From Paenibacillus dokdonensis (GTDB lineage: Bacteria > Bacillota > Bacilli > Paenibacillales > Paenibacillaceae): a DNA stretch of 64,000 nt. This document shows, one piece after another, positions 35,109-43,344 of the stretch. The first letter of the stretch is position 1. Every line of letters begins with the position of its first letter. A program made the position numbers and the translations under genes. The notes under the pieces are model-generated. The model had not been told where the DNA came from, did no database searches, and worked only from the letters and a program-made list of their open reading frames with translations. The stretch covers positions 1,636,993 to 1,700,992 of the forward strand of contig NZ_STGQ01000001.1 in NCBI RefSeq assembly GCF_004916975.1. Reading direction: 5' to 3'.

Positions 35109-35124
35109 TTGTAATCGATTACAA
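35109..35124 (+). promoter_or_regulatory. Perfect 16-bp palindromic operator, cre-like
   Basis: TTGTAATCGATTACAA is a perfect palindrome just after the -10 box. Its inner 14 bases fit the cre consensus TGWNANCGNTNWCA without mismatch. A LacI-family protein (CcpA or a dedicated repressor) bound there would block transcription start; the TetR protein encoded at 36000-36623 is an alternative. Confidence 0.6.
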
Positions 35125-35159
35125 CAATCATGATATAAATCATAGAGAGGAAGAATGAG

Positions 35160-35906
35160 ATGGGACGTTTAACAGGGAAAGTGGCTATTATTACCGGTGC
35201 AGCTAATGGAATGGGGGCCGCTGAAGCCAAATTGTTCGCAAGTGAAGGGGCAAAGGTGGTAGCTACCGATATTAATGAAGATGCTTTGAACGAGGTCATT
35301 CAGGAGATTACAAACAGCGGTGGCGAAGCCATCGGCGTTAAACATAACGTAGCTTCGGAAGCCGAATGGAAGCAGATAGTTGAAAATACGGTCAAGCAAT
35401 TCGGCAAAGTTGATATTCTCGTCAATAATGCAGGCGTATCCACTACGATGACCATTGCCAATCTGGAAATGGAGCAGTGGAACAAGGTGCTTGATATCAA
35501 TTTGAACGGCTGCATGCTGGGGATGAAATACGCTATTCCGGAAATGCAAAAGAACGGATCCGGTTCAGTCATTAATATTTCCTCAATCGGCGGCATTGTT
35601 GGTATGGCGGGCTCCAGTGCTTATACGGCTGCCAAAGGGGCACTTCGTGCAATAACAAAAGGTGCAGCAGTGGAATTCGCGAAGGAAAGCGTACGTGTGA
35701 ACTCGGTACATCCTGGAATTATCGAAACACCAATGACGGCACCTAGCTTTCAGGATGCAACGCCATATTACAAGACATTCACGCAGCTCCCTTATTTCGG
35801 TAAACCGGAAGATGTCGCTTATGGCGTATTGTTCTTGGCTTCCGATGAATCCCGCTTTATGACCGGTGCAGAGCTGGTAATTGATGGCGGCTGGACAGCC
35901 CTGTAA
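35160..35906 (+). CDS. Short-chain dehydrogenase/reductase (classical SDR)
   Basis: 248 residues. Cofactor motif TGAANGMG (T-G-x3-G-x-G), Asp in VVATDINE favouring NAD(H), NNAG at ~88, catalytic S in INISSIGG, Y-x3-K in YTAAKGA, and a C-terminal FMTGAELVIDGGWTAL. All catalytic residues are present. Oxidoreductase of unknown substrate; relatives are often called 3-alpha/7-alpha-hydroxysteroid or glucose dehydrogenase-like, which is not reliable. AGAGAGGAAG precedes ATG 35160. Faces a TetR gene convergently across a shared terminator. Confidence 0.92.
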   Translation: MGRLTGKVAIITGAANGMGAAEAKLFASEGAKVVATDINEDALNEVIQEITNSGGEAIGVKHNVASEAEWKQIVENTVKQFGKVDILVNNAGVSTTMTIANLEMEQWNKVLDINLNGCMLGMKYAIPEMQKNGSGSVINISSIGGIVGMAGSSAYTAAKGALRAITKGAAVEFAKESVRVNSVHPGIIETPMTAPSFQDATPYYKTFTQLPYFGKPEDVAYGVLFLASDESRFMTGAELVIDGGWTAL

Positions 35907-35960
35907 TATTTTAAAATGAAGTAACAACAGCTCGCCACATGATGAAATCATAAATCATAA

Positions 35961-36000
35961 AAGCAGCCCTGAACGGTAAGATCCGTCAGGGCTGTTTTTT
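35961..36000. terminator. Bidirectional terminator between SDR and TetR genes
   Basis: AGCAGCCCTGAACGG pairs with CCGTCAGGGCTGT; T-run on the plus side and AAAA before the stem (TTTT for the minus strand). Confidence 0.85.
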
Positions 36001-36623
36001 TATGGCTTCGGCTTTTCATATGGCCTTACGCGGTAAGGTCCCATGATGGAGAGATTCATCAGCATCTCGGCCATATCTTTTTCCGGGTAAGGCATCTGAT
36101 TCTCCACCCACCAGATGATTAACTCCAGGTATGCCGACTCCACGTACTTGATCACTACATCCCGGCGTGCAGACAGATTGGAGTCATCCGGTTCGGTCAT
36201 ATTAATTCCCTCGGAGATGAAGTTATGCAGCACATCCAGGAGACCTGAGGTGAAGGCCGGTATCCGGTTGTTGACAAGCAGGGCCTGATACTGGCAGAAG
36301 TTCTCGCTGACATGCTCAAACATCCGGATGAAGATAGGATGTGCCTTACCACTGTGGAAATCAAAATGTAGCGTATCATCATTTTTGTTCTTGATCGACT
36401 CACGCAGCTCATTCAGCAGATCGGTGATACACTGATGGATCAAATCCTGTTTATCATTATAATGCAGATAGAAAGTTGCGCGTTTGACAGTAGCTCTGTC
36501 TGCTATATCCTGCACGGTAACCTGTTCATAGCCGCGTTCCTCCAAGAGGTCAAACAATGCATTCTTGAGCAGCCGCTGCGTCCGTACGACCCGTGGATCT
36601 ATTCGTTGTTGATGGGAAGTCAT
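36000..36623 (-). CDS. TetR/AcrR-family transcriptional regulator
   Basis: 207 residues. N-terminal TetR HTH: RVVRTQRLLKNALFDLLEER, VTVQDIADRATVKRATFYLHYNDKQDL. The C-terminal ligand domain (TetR_C type, ~residues 75-200) is helical. GGAGGAATTGAAGA precedes ATG 36623. Located convergent to the SDR gene, so regulation of that gene is possible but not shown. Confidence 0.9.
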   Translation of the reverse strand: MTSHQQRIDPRVVRTQRLLKNALFDLLEERGYEQVTVQDIADRATVKRATFYLHYNDKQDLIHQCITDLLNELRESIKNKNDDTLHFDFHSGKAHPIFIRMFEHVSENFCQYQALLVNNRIPAFTSGLLDVLHNFISEGINMTEPDDSNLSARRDVVIKYVESAYLELIIWWVENQMPYPEKDMAEMLMNLSIMGPYRVRPYEKPKP

Positions 36624-36782
36624 TCTTCAATTCCTCCAAACATCCTGCTGTATAGCATGAACACATCAGTTAGCCCTGATATTGGCTCATCTACATCATA
36701 CATGTTTAACCATCATATACCGGATTAGAGGACGGTTCAATGTGACAAAGGCTGAAGATATGGCAGACAGGGAAGCGACGCC

Positions 36783-38033
36783 CTAAAATTTAAAGATTTG
36801 AATGGTTTTCTGAAGCTGGAATACAGCTTGTCTCATGGCTTCGGTTTCATCCACGACGGCTTCGATGGATTTCATCTGCTCATTCATGGAAGCAGAGACC
36901 TGTTCGGTTCCGGCGGAGGATTCCTCGGTAATAGCCGAAATATTCTGGATGGCGCCAGAAATCTTCTGAGCGCTTTCGAGCATCAGATCACTTTCGTTTG
37001 AGAAAGCATTAATCTGCTCGGTTATGTATTGTACGCTTTCCACGATATGCGAAAAGATTTGCTCCGCTTCGCGAATCATATCATTTTGCAGGCGTACGAC
37101 TTCCTCGTTAACCTGGATATTCTCAATGGCCTGGTGGATGCCGAGCTCAATGCTCTTCACCAACCCAAATACTTCCTGGGTAGACGCCGTGGATTCTTCA
37201 GCGAGTTTGCGGACCTCTTGAGCTACCACGGCAAACCCTCTGCCATGCTCACCGGCTCTTGCGGCCTCGATGGATGCATTAAGCGAGAGCAAGTTGGTTT
37301 GCTCAGCCAATTCCGAAATGGTTTTGGTGATTTTGTTGATGCCGTAAGCGTTTTTGGAAAGGGCATCGATGGTTTTGGCAACATTCTCTGTGGCTTCCAC
37401 GTTTTTACGCATGCCTTCGGCCTGTTTATCAACGGACTGGCGGCCTTTTTCTACAAAGCTCAGCGTCAATTCCGATTGCTTTTTCATTTCTTTGGTGGAG
37501 TGGGCATAGTTGCCTACCTTTAATTCAATGTCCTGGATCGATTCGGTCATGCCAGCGACGTCTTCTGAAATTTCATTTGCACCGATGGCCAGCTCATTGG
37601 ATGCGGATGCGACGGATGCCATGACTGTTTTCAGTTCCTGGTTCTTGTCTGCAATGCCGCGGCTTGCTTCAATGACTTTGCGTGTAATACCGGATGCGTC
37701 GGTTAAAATTTTCTTCAGCTTGTCTACCATGCTGTTAAACGAGCGGCTGACATCCCCCATGGAACCGGATTCATCCACACGATTGGTAAAGTCGCCTTTG
37801 GCAATTCCTGCGGTTACGTTTGCGATGCTTTCAAATGAGGATGTAAGCGTTCTCTCAACAAACCGAGCAAGAGGGTAAGTCAGGGCAGCCAGCACGACCA
37901 CAAAAACCACACCGATGATGATCTCGCCAATCAGAATGAAAATAATGAGGGCTGGTAGTGCGAACAAGGCGGCAACCAGATAACACCCGGCAATGACCCT
38001 TTGGGACATTGGAAGATTTTTCAACCACGACAT
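36783..38033 (-). CDS. Methyl-accepting chemotaxis protein without external sensor domain
   Basis: 416 residues from ATG 38033 (AAGGAGG 11 bases upstream; the longer frame to 38072 has none). Two adjacent transmembrane helices (residues ~11-33 and ~36-55) joined by almost no loop, then a HAMP domain ([29 protein letters not shown]) and a signalling domain with the conserved hairpin tip [20 protein letters not shown] followed by [20 protein letters not shown]. With no extracytoplasmic domain it must sense through the membrane, HAMP or a partner. No che genes are close. Confidence 0.9.
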   Translation of the reverse strand: MSWLKNLPMSQRVIAGCYLVAALFALPALIIFILIGEIIIGVVFVVVLAALTYPLARFVERTLTSSFESIANVTAGIAKGDFTNRVDESGSMGDVSRSFNSMVDKLKKILTDASGITRKVIEASRGIADKNQELKTVMASVASASNELAIGANEISEDVAGMTESIQDIELKVGNYAHSTKEMKKQSELTLSFVEKGRQSVDKQAEGMRKNVEATENVAKTIDALSKNAYGINKITKTISELAEQTNLLSLNASIEAARAGEHGRGFAVVAQEVRKLAEESTASTQEVFGLVKSIELGIHQAIENIQVNEEVVRLQNDMIREAEQIFSHIVESVQYITEQINAFSNESDLMLESAQKISGAIQNISAITEESSAGTEQVSASMNEQMKSIEAVVDETEAMRQAVFQLQKTIQIFKF

Positions 38034-38173
38034 AGGAAAATAGGCCTCCTTAATATGTACTATTTCTACCATATTATAGCACTGACCCGGAGAAATGGTC
38101 TATAAACGTTTACAAAATAAGCTAAAATAGATGAATCTTTTGACATGATTCGATATTCCCTCATTATAAATAT

Positions 38174-38201
38174 GAAAAAAGCTGCCGCATCGTGCGACAG
38201 C
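38174..38201 (-). terminator. Terminator of tgl (minus strand)
   Basis: On the minus strand GCTGTCGCA-CGA-TGCGGCAGC is followed by TTTTTT, just behind the tgl stop. Confidence 0.88.
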
Positions 38202-38218
38202 CCAATGACATATACCTG

Positions 38219-39049
38219 TCATGCAAACAAATAACGTCGCCGCCCGATCTGTGAAGCAATGCCGCCTTCCTGCATAAATGATTGTTGAAATGCATCCGGA
38301 TTCACCTCTGCATTACCTGCTTCAAACTGGGATAAATAGAGAAAATCAGGATAGATCACCTGATCGGTCAAGTATGCCGAGGTACTGCTTCCCGGAATTC
38401 GATGTCTGTTCAGCTTGGAGATAATGGACTGAGAAGACACGATGCCGATTCCGTGGCCGTAATATAAATCTTCTTCAAGCTTGATGGTATTTTCGCCCTG
38501 CCATTCAATTTGAGCGGGGTTCACATCCGGATTTTTGAAATAGAGAACATCACCCGGAAACGACTGCGGTGCCCCATGTTTTTCAATCAGGCGTAAATCA
38601 CTGTCATAATGCCAGTCATACAGAAGCAAATCGGCGAACATCCGGTTAAAGTCCTTCTCCTGAATGGAATCCAGCACTCCCTTATACAGGACAATGACAA
38701 TCGCAGTTGCGCATTCAAAGCCGTACAGTGATCCATTGACAAAGATATCACGAATTCCTTCCGCCGGAGTTACGTTTTCCCTCAGTTCAAATCCGCCTTT
38801 GTTGTTCAGGTTCCAATACTGTTCATTACAATGGGAATGCTCAAAGGTTTCGAACTGTACGCCACTCCGCTTAAGTGCTTTGGCCGCCTCCACAATAGCC
38901 GTCCTGAGCCTCAGTTCAAACTTCAGATGTGCCAATGAGACATAACGGTAGGTAGTAGGACTGTTTTTCTTGGAAAAATAAATTTTTTGCCATAGGGCAG
39001 GCCAGGTTCCTACCTCAAGCACAGCCTCCTGATCACCGATCAATATCAC
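38219..39049 (-). CDS. tgl: Spore-coat protein-glutamine gamma-glutamyltransferase (transglutaminase)
   Basis: 276 residues against 245 in B. subtilis Tgl. Colinear landmarks: FELRLRTAIVEAAKALKRSG, NLNNKGGFELRENVTPAEGI, YGFECATAIVIVLYKGVLD with catalytic cysteine C113, LLYDWHYDSDL, GDVLYFKNPDVNPAQIEWQG and YYGHGIGIVSSQ. Cross-links coat proteins through gamma-glutamyl-lysine bonds in the mother cell during sporulation. About 30 extra residues follow the usual end (FEAGNAEVNPDAFQQSFMQE and a basic tail). Start GTG 39049 with AAAGGAG upstream. The minus-strand leader holds CATATGCTC, one mismatch from a sigma-K -10 (CATAnnnTA), fitting late sporulation expression, but weak. Confidence 0.92.
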   Translation of the reverse strand: MILIGDQEAVLEVGTWPALWQKIYFSKKNSPTTYRYVSLAHLKFELRLRTAIVEAAKALKRSGVQFETFEHSHCNEQYWNLNNKGGFELRENVTPAEGIRDIFVNGSLYGFECATAIVIVLYKGVLDSIQEKDFNRMFADLLLYDWHYDSDLRLIEKHGAPQSFPGDVLYFKNPDVNPAQIEWQGENTIKLEEDLYYGHGIGIVSSQSIISKLNRHRIPGSSTSAYLTDQVIYPDFLYLSQFEAGNAEVNPDAFQQSFMQEGGIASQIGRRRYLFA

Positions 39050-39239
39050 TTCGGTTTCACGCTCCTTTCACAGCCTAAGTAGAGCATATGACTCACATAG
39101 CCTAAGAAATGTCAGATGAACGCATTTTTTGGATGTCCATTCGGGTGGAGGCAGCAATTAAGGTTGCCATGTGGAGGGTTCTCATATAATATTTTGTGAG
39201 GCACTACCGATTATTAGGAACAGACTGGAGTAAACATTA

Positions 39240-40160
39240 ATGAAGAAATTCAAAAAGTTTTATGTCGAGCTGACCAGCCGCTGCAATCTGGCCTGCACCT
39301 TTTGCCCGCCAACACACAGGGCTACCAACTATATTACGATAGAACAATTTACCCATACCCTTGATGAGATCAAGCCGTATACAGACTATATTTATTTTCA
39401 TGTAAAAGGTGAGCCGCTGCTCCATCCCCATATTGACCAGCTGCTGGACATAGCGCATGAGAAAGGTTTTAAAGTGAATATTACGTCCAACGGAACTCTG
39501 CTTCATAAAGCAGGACCGAAGCTCATGAATAAGCCCGCACTCCGGCAGATGAACTTCTCCCTGCACAGCTTTGACGGGCATGAAGGCTCTAAGGATAAGG
39601 ATTTATACATCGCCAAGGTGCTGAACTTCGTTAAGGAAGCAGTGGCGCAATCGAACCTGATCGTATCGCTCCGTCTATGGAATTTGGATATGAATAATGC
39701 AACGAATCTAGAGCGCAGCCGCAACCGTGAAATGCTGGAGTACGTCGAGAAAGAATTTGACCTGGATTATAGGATCGATGAGATGGTCGAGCCCGGCAAA
39801 GGAATCAAGATCGCGGACCGGATCTTCATTAATATGGATCATGAATTTGAATGGCCTGATTTGAATGCGGAAGAGGATTTTGGACCAGGGTTCTGCCATG
39901 GACTCCGCAACCAGGCCGGCGTGCTGGTGGATGGCACCGTCATCCCTTGCTGTCTGGATGGGGAAGGGGTCATCAATTTGGGTAATATTCATAAGAATTC
40001 TTTTACGGATATTATTGAAGGCGAGCGTGCAGCGAATATCGTTGACGGTTTTTCACGACGGGAAGTGGTGGAAGAGCTATGCCGGAAATGCGGATACCGG
40101 AAACGGTTTAATCATAAAGCCAACGGGTTTGCCGCCGAGCCGGAAGCCGTGACACAATAA
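39240..40160 (+). CDS. Radical SAM/SPASM-type enzyme
   Basis: 306 residues. The [4Fe-4S]-SAM motif is CNLACTFC (C15, C19, C22), followed by YIYFHVKGEPLLHP (the GGE-like motif as KGEPL) and ITSNGTLL. The C-terminal SPASM-like part has FCHGLRN, VIPCCLDGEGVINLGNI and ELCRKCGYRKRF, enough cysteines for an auxiliary cluster. Similar proteins act on peptides or serve as maturases, but no precursor-peptide gene was found nearby. GGAG lies ~10 bases before ATG 39240. Followed within 22 bp by an OsmC-like gene, so probably an operon. Reaction unknown. Confidence 0.85.
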   Translation: MKKFKKFYVELTSRCNLACTFCPPTHRATNYITIEQFTHTLDEIKPYTDYIYFHVKGEPLLHPHIDQLLDIAHEKGFKVNITSNGTLLHKAGPKLMNKPALRQMNFSLHSFDGHEGSKDKDLYIAKVLNFVKEAVAQSNLIVSLRLWNLDMNNATNLERSRNREMLEYVEKEFDLDYRIDEMVEPGKGIKIADRIFINMDHEFEWPDLNAEEDFGPGFCHGLRNQAGVLVDGTVIPCCLDGEGVINLGNIHKNSFTDIIEGERAANIVDGFSRREVVEELCRKCGYRKRFNHKANGFAAEPEAVTQ

Positions 40161-40182
40161 CAATCGAGGAAGGTGCTGCGTG

Positions 40183-40641
40183 ATGAATCATTCGTTTATT
40201 CTGCAGGCGGAATGGGACGGAGGACGGAACAGTGAGGGTAGAATTGAAGCCGGTCAGCTGAAAACTGCCATATCCATCCCCAAGGAGATGGGCGGACCGG
40301 GAGTCGGCACGAATCCGGATGAAATGCTCCTGGGTGCTGCAGCGACCTGTTATCTGATTACCCTCGCGGCGATGATGGAGCGGGGCAGTCTGCCTGTCGA
40401 GAAGCTGTCGCTGGAGTCGGAAGGCATCGTGGATGTCACCAACAATATTTTTACGTATGTCAGCATTACCCATAAACCTTATATCCGGCTGAAGCCGGAA
40501 GCTTCGGAAAAGGATATGGAGCATGCACGTAAGCTGCCGGAAAAGGCAGAAGGCTCCTGCATGATCTCCCGCGCGATTGCCGGGAACGTGGCATTATCTA
40601 CCTTGCCGCGCATCGAAAAGTCTGGCGAAGGCGAAGCCTGA
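40183..40641 (+). CDS. OsmC-family peroxiredoxin-like protein
   Basis: 152 residues from ATG 40183 (GAGGAAGG ~10 bases upstream; GTG 40180 also possible). The two redox cysteines of the family are present: C56 in GAAATCYLITLAAMMER and C126 in AEGSCMISRAI. Expected to reduce organic hydroperoxides. SAM enzyme upstream on the same transcript. Confidence 0.88.
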   Translation: MNHSFILQAEWDGGRNSEGRIEAGQLKTAISIPKEMGGPGVGTNPDEMLLGAAATCYLITLAAMMERGSLPVEKLSLESEGIVDVTNNIFTYVSITHKPYIRLKPEASEKDMEHARKLPEKAEGSCMISRAIAGNVALSTLPRIEKSGEGEA

Positions 40642-40661
40642 TTCCATATTTGATGAGTGAG

Positions 40662-40692
40662 ACCGTACAGCCTTGTGCTGTGCGGTTTTTTA
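40662..40692 (+). terminator. Terminator after OsmC gene
   Basis: ACCGTACAGC pairs with GCTGTGCGGT around a short loop, then TTTTTT. Confidence 0.85.
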
Positions 40693-40794
40693 TCATTCTG
40701 CCATACCGAACCACGACTGCCAGCAAATAGCTCTGTGGTGGCTCTTTCTTCCGTCCAGTCTTTATGCAAAGATAGTATACGGAGGGATTGCGAT

Positions 40795-42243
40795 ATGTTC
40801 ACCGATTTTAAAATCATTGAGGGCCGGCCGTTAACGGTGCAGGTTAAAGAATATTTGAAGCAGTGGATTACCAAAGGCAAGGGAAGAGTGGATCAGAAGC
40901 TTCCATCAACGCGGGAGCTTAGTACTACACTGGGTATCAGCCGGAATACGCTGGTGACGGTATATTCAGAGCTTGAAGAGGAAGGATTTATTTACACCGT
41001 CCATTCCAAAGGGAGCTTTGTCTCCCGTGTTGGCATTGCCTCCGTCCCTTCCTGGTCGATGGATTGGCAGCAACGTCTGAATACCACGGCGCAGCAAGCA
41101 AACGAATATGACCTGATGAAGCGTGATTTGCGCGGTGAAAAAGGAATGATCAACTTTGCCAGCATTGCGCCGGATGAGAAGCTGTTCGATCTGTCCAACG
41201 TGAAGCGCGCGTTTCTGGACCGGATGTCACTGGAAGGGGAAATACTGCTGAACTACGGCTATGCCAAAGGTTACAAGCCCCTGATTCAATATTTGACGGG
41301 ATATATGGAAGCCAAGGGCGTGGATATGGAAGGCAAGGATATTCTAATTACGAACGGATTTACTGAAGCATACGATATCATCCTGTCGTCACTTGAGGTG
41401 CCGCAAAGACATATCCTCTGCGAGAATCCTACACATCATACGGCGATTAAAATTTCAAAATTACACGGCTACGACATTACCGGGATCGCAATGGATCAGG
41501 ACGGTGTAAGGCTGGAGGAATTTGAGCAGGCGCTGCGAGAGCAGGAGTTTGGGCTTGCATATCTTACTCCTTCGTATCACAATCCGACCGGTATTGTCAT
41601 GTCGGCTGAGAAAAGGGTCGAAGTTCTGCGTCTCCTTGCCGAACACCGGATTCCGTTGATTGAAGACGGCTTTAATGAGGAACTGCGGTACTCTGGCTCA
41701 CATATGGCTCCACTGGCTGCGTTTGGCGGAGAGGGCAACAGCATCATTTATTTGGGCAGCTTTTCCAAGATCCTCTTTCCTGGTATCCGTATCGGCTGGA
41801 TTGCGGCGGACCGGGAACTGATCGATGCACTGGTCAGCGTGAAACGTGCCCGTAATATTCACACATCTACGCTGGATCAAGCGGTGCTGTACCAATATTT
41901 TCATAACGGAAATTTCGAGAAATATCTAAAAAGGGCAAAATCGGAATACAAACGCAAGCATGAGCTGGCCGTTCAGTACTGTACCGAGTACATTCCCTGC
42001 AAGCGACTGACCGGATCCGGCGGGCTGCATCTGTTTATGGAGCTGGAAGATGATTGCAATGCAAGGGAGATACTCAGCGAATGCTATGAGCAGGGAGTTG
42101 TTTATACGGCCGGGGATGTGTTTTTTACCGATGACGGAGGTTCTAATACCCTTCGGCTTGGCTTTTCACGAGTGAGTGATGATGAGCTTCTGAGGGGCAT
42201 TCAAATTATCGGCAGAGCGGTCAAAAAGAGAATGGAGGCATAA
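40795..42243 (+). CDS. MocR-type regulator (GntR HTH plus PLP aminotransferase domain), DdlR-like
   Basis: 482 residues from ATG 40795 (GGAGGG 8 bases upstream; the frame upstream to 40657 runs through the terminator and is not coding). N-terminal GntR winged helix (KLPSTRELSTTLGISRNTLV, LEEEGFIYTVHSKGSFV), then a fold-type I aminotransferase domain with NPTHHT, YLTPSYHNPTGIVMS, EDGFNEELRY and the PLP-lysine motif LGSFSKILFPGIRIGW. Directly followed (2-bp gap) by D-Ala-D-Ala ligase. In Brevibacillus a MocR protein (DdlR) controls ddl, so this is the likely role, with PLP-bound D-alanine as cue. Inference from family and context. Confidence 0.88.
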   Translation: MFTDFKIIEGRPLTVQVKEYLKQWITKGKGRVDQKLPSTRELSTTLGISRNTLVTVYSELEEEGFIYTVHSKGSFVSRVGIASVPSWSMDWQQRLNTTAQQANEYDLMKRDLRGEKGMINFASIAPDEKLFDLSNVKRAFLDRMSLEGEILLNYGYAKGYKPLIQYLTGYMEAKGVDMEGKDILITNGFTEAYDIILSSLEVPQRHILCENPTHHTAIKISKLHGYDITGIAMDQDGVRLEEFEQALREQEFGLAYLTPSYHNPTGIVMSAEKRVEVLRLLAEHRIPLIEDGFNEELRYSGSHMAPLAAFGGEGNSIIYLGSFSKILFPGIRIGWIAADRELIDALVSVKRARNIHTSTLDQAVLYQYFHNGNFEKYLKRAKSEYKRKHELAVQYCTEYIPCKRLTGSGGLHLFMELEDDCNAREILSECYEQGVVYTAGDVFFTDDGGSNTLRLGFSRVSDDELLRGIQIIGRAVKKRMEA

Positions 42244-42245
42244 CA

Positions 42246-43157
42246 ATGAAGGTTGGCGTAATCATGGGCGGCGTCTCATCGGAACGGGAAGTATCGCTGA
42301 CGACAGGCAAGGAAATGATGGCGCATCTGGATCGAGCCAAATATGAAGTGATTCCGATTGATATTAAGCGGAAACAGGATCTCTTGGAACAGGCACAAGG
42401 AATCGATATCGCGCTGCTCGCGCTTCACGGCAGTTTTGGCGAGGACGGAACAATTCAGGGGACACTCGAGACCATGGGAATTCCGTATACAGGATGTTCA
42501 CTTCTTTCAAGCGGTTTATGCATGGATAAGGATCTGAGCAAAAGATTGCTGCGTTACGAGGGCCTCCATACACCGGATTGGGCGGTACTGCGCAGCATGG
42601 ATGATATTCTCGATGGGCGATTAACTTCCTTCGGATATCCATTGGTAGTCAAACCGAATGCAGGCGGATCAAGTATTGGAGTCACACTCGTCAGAAATGA
42701 AGAGAGCTTGCTTGAAGCAGTGAATACAGCTTTTTCCTTTGGCGAGGAGGTTATGGTCGAAGAGTATATTCGCGGTGAGGAGATCACCTGCAGTATTCTG
42801 AACGGTGAGCATCTGCCGATTGTATCGATTAAGCCTGGCGCGGAATTTTTTGATTATACGTCGAAATATGAACCGGGGCAAAGCGAAGAACAGATTGTTA
42901 CTTTTGAAAGGGAGACCGCAGAGCGCATTCAGCAAGCAGCTGAAAAAAGCTACTTCGCCATGAAATGCTCTGTTTATGCCCGGATCGATATCATGCTGAA
43001 GGACGGAATGCCTTATATCCTCGAAGTGAATACACTGCCCGGAATGACCCAGACCAGTCTGCTTCCGCGGAGCGCGCAGGCGGCGGGCATAACCTTTGCA
43101 GGACTACTCGATGCAATTATTGAGGGATCGCTTGCTGTAAGGAATACAAGAGTATAA
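42246..43157 (+). CDS. ddl: D-alanine--D-alanine ligase
   Basis: 303 residues, ATP-grasp enzyme making the D-Ala-D-Ala dipeptide of peptidoglycan. N-terminal GGVSSEREVSLTTG with catalytic Glu, LHGSFGEDGTIQGTLE, GIPYTGCSLLSSGLCMDKDL, ATP-grasp KPNAGGSSIGV, EEYIRGEEITCSIL, metal-binding LEVNTLPGMTQTSLLP. The residue after YTG is Cys (YTGC) rather than the more common S/P. Length close to DdlB (306). Starts 2 bp after the MocR stop, so co-transcribed and coupled. Cytoplasmic. Confidence 0.95.
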   Translation: MKVGVIMGGVSSEREVSLTTGKEMMAHLDRAKYEVIPIDIKRKQDLLEQAQGIDIALLALHGSFGEDGTIQGTLETMGIPYTGCSLLSSGLCMDKDLSKRLLRYEGLHTPDWAVLRSMDDILDGRLTSFGYPLVVKPNAGGSSIGVTLVRNEESLLEAVNTAFSFGEEVMVEEYIRGEEITCSILNGEHLPIVSIKPGAEFFDYTSKYEPGQSEEQIVTFERETAERIQQAAEKSYFAMKCSVYARIDIMLKDGMPYILEVNTLPGMTQTSLLPRSAQAAGITFAGLLDAIIEGSLAVRNTRV

Positions 43158-43278
43158 CCATGCCCCGTACCCCATATCCCCCATACTGCTCCTCCTCTGG
43201 ATCACCAGATCAACTCCTTTTGAACTCTGCAAATAAAACAACCCCAATCACTATCATTAGCCTGCTGAAAAGACCAGT

Positions 43279-43317
43279 AAAAAAAGAGGACCTCTTCAAG
43301 GAAGAAGTCCTCTTTTT
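43279..43317. terminator. Bidirectional terminator between ddl and O-acetyltransferase
   Basis: AAAAAGAGGAC (43281-43291) pairs with GTCCTCTTTTT (43307-43317), with inner TCTTC/GAAGA; serves both converging genes. Confidence 0.9.
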
Positions 43318-43344
43318 GACCATCGAATATTAGTGCGGATTCAG

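Noticed and set aside
39050..39239. Search for a RiPP precursor peptide next to the radical SAM gene
   Set aside because: No short frame with a ribosome site and a leader/core pattern was found here or between 40160 and 40183.
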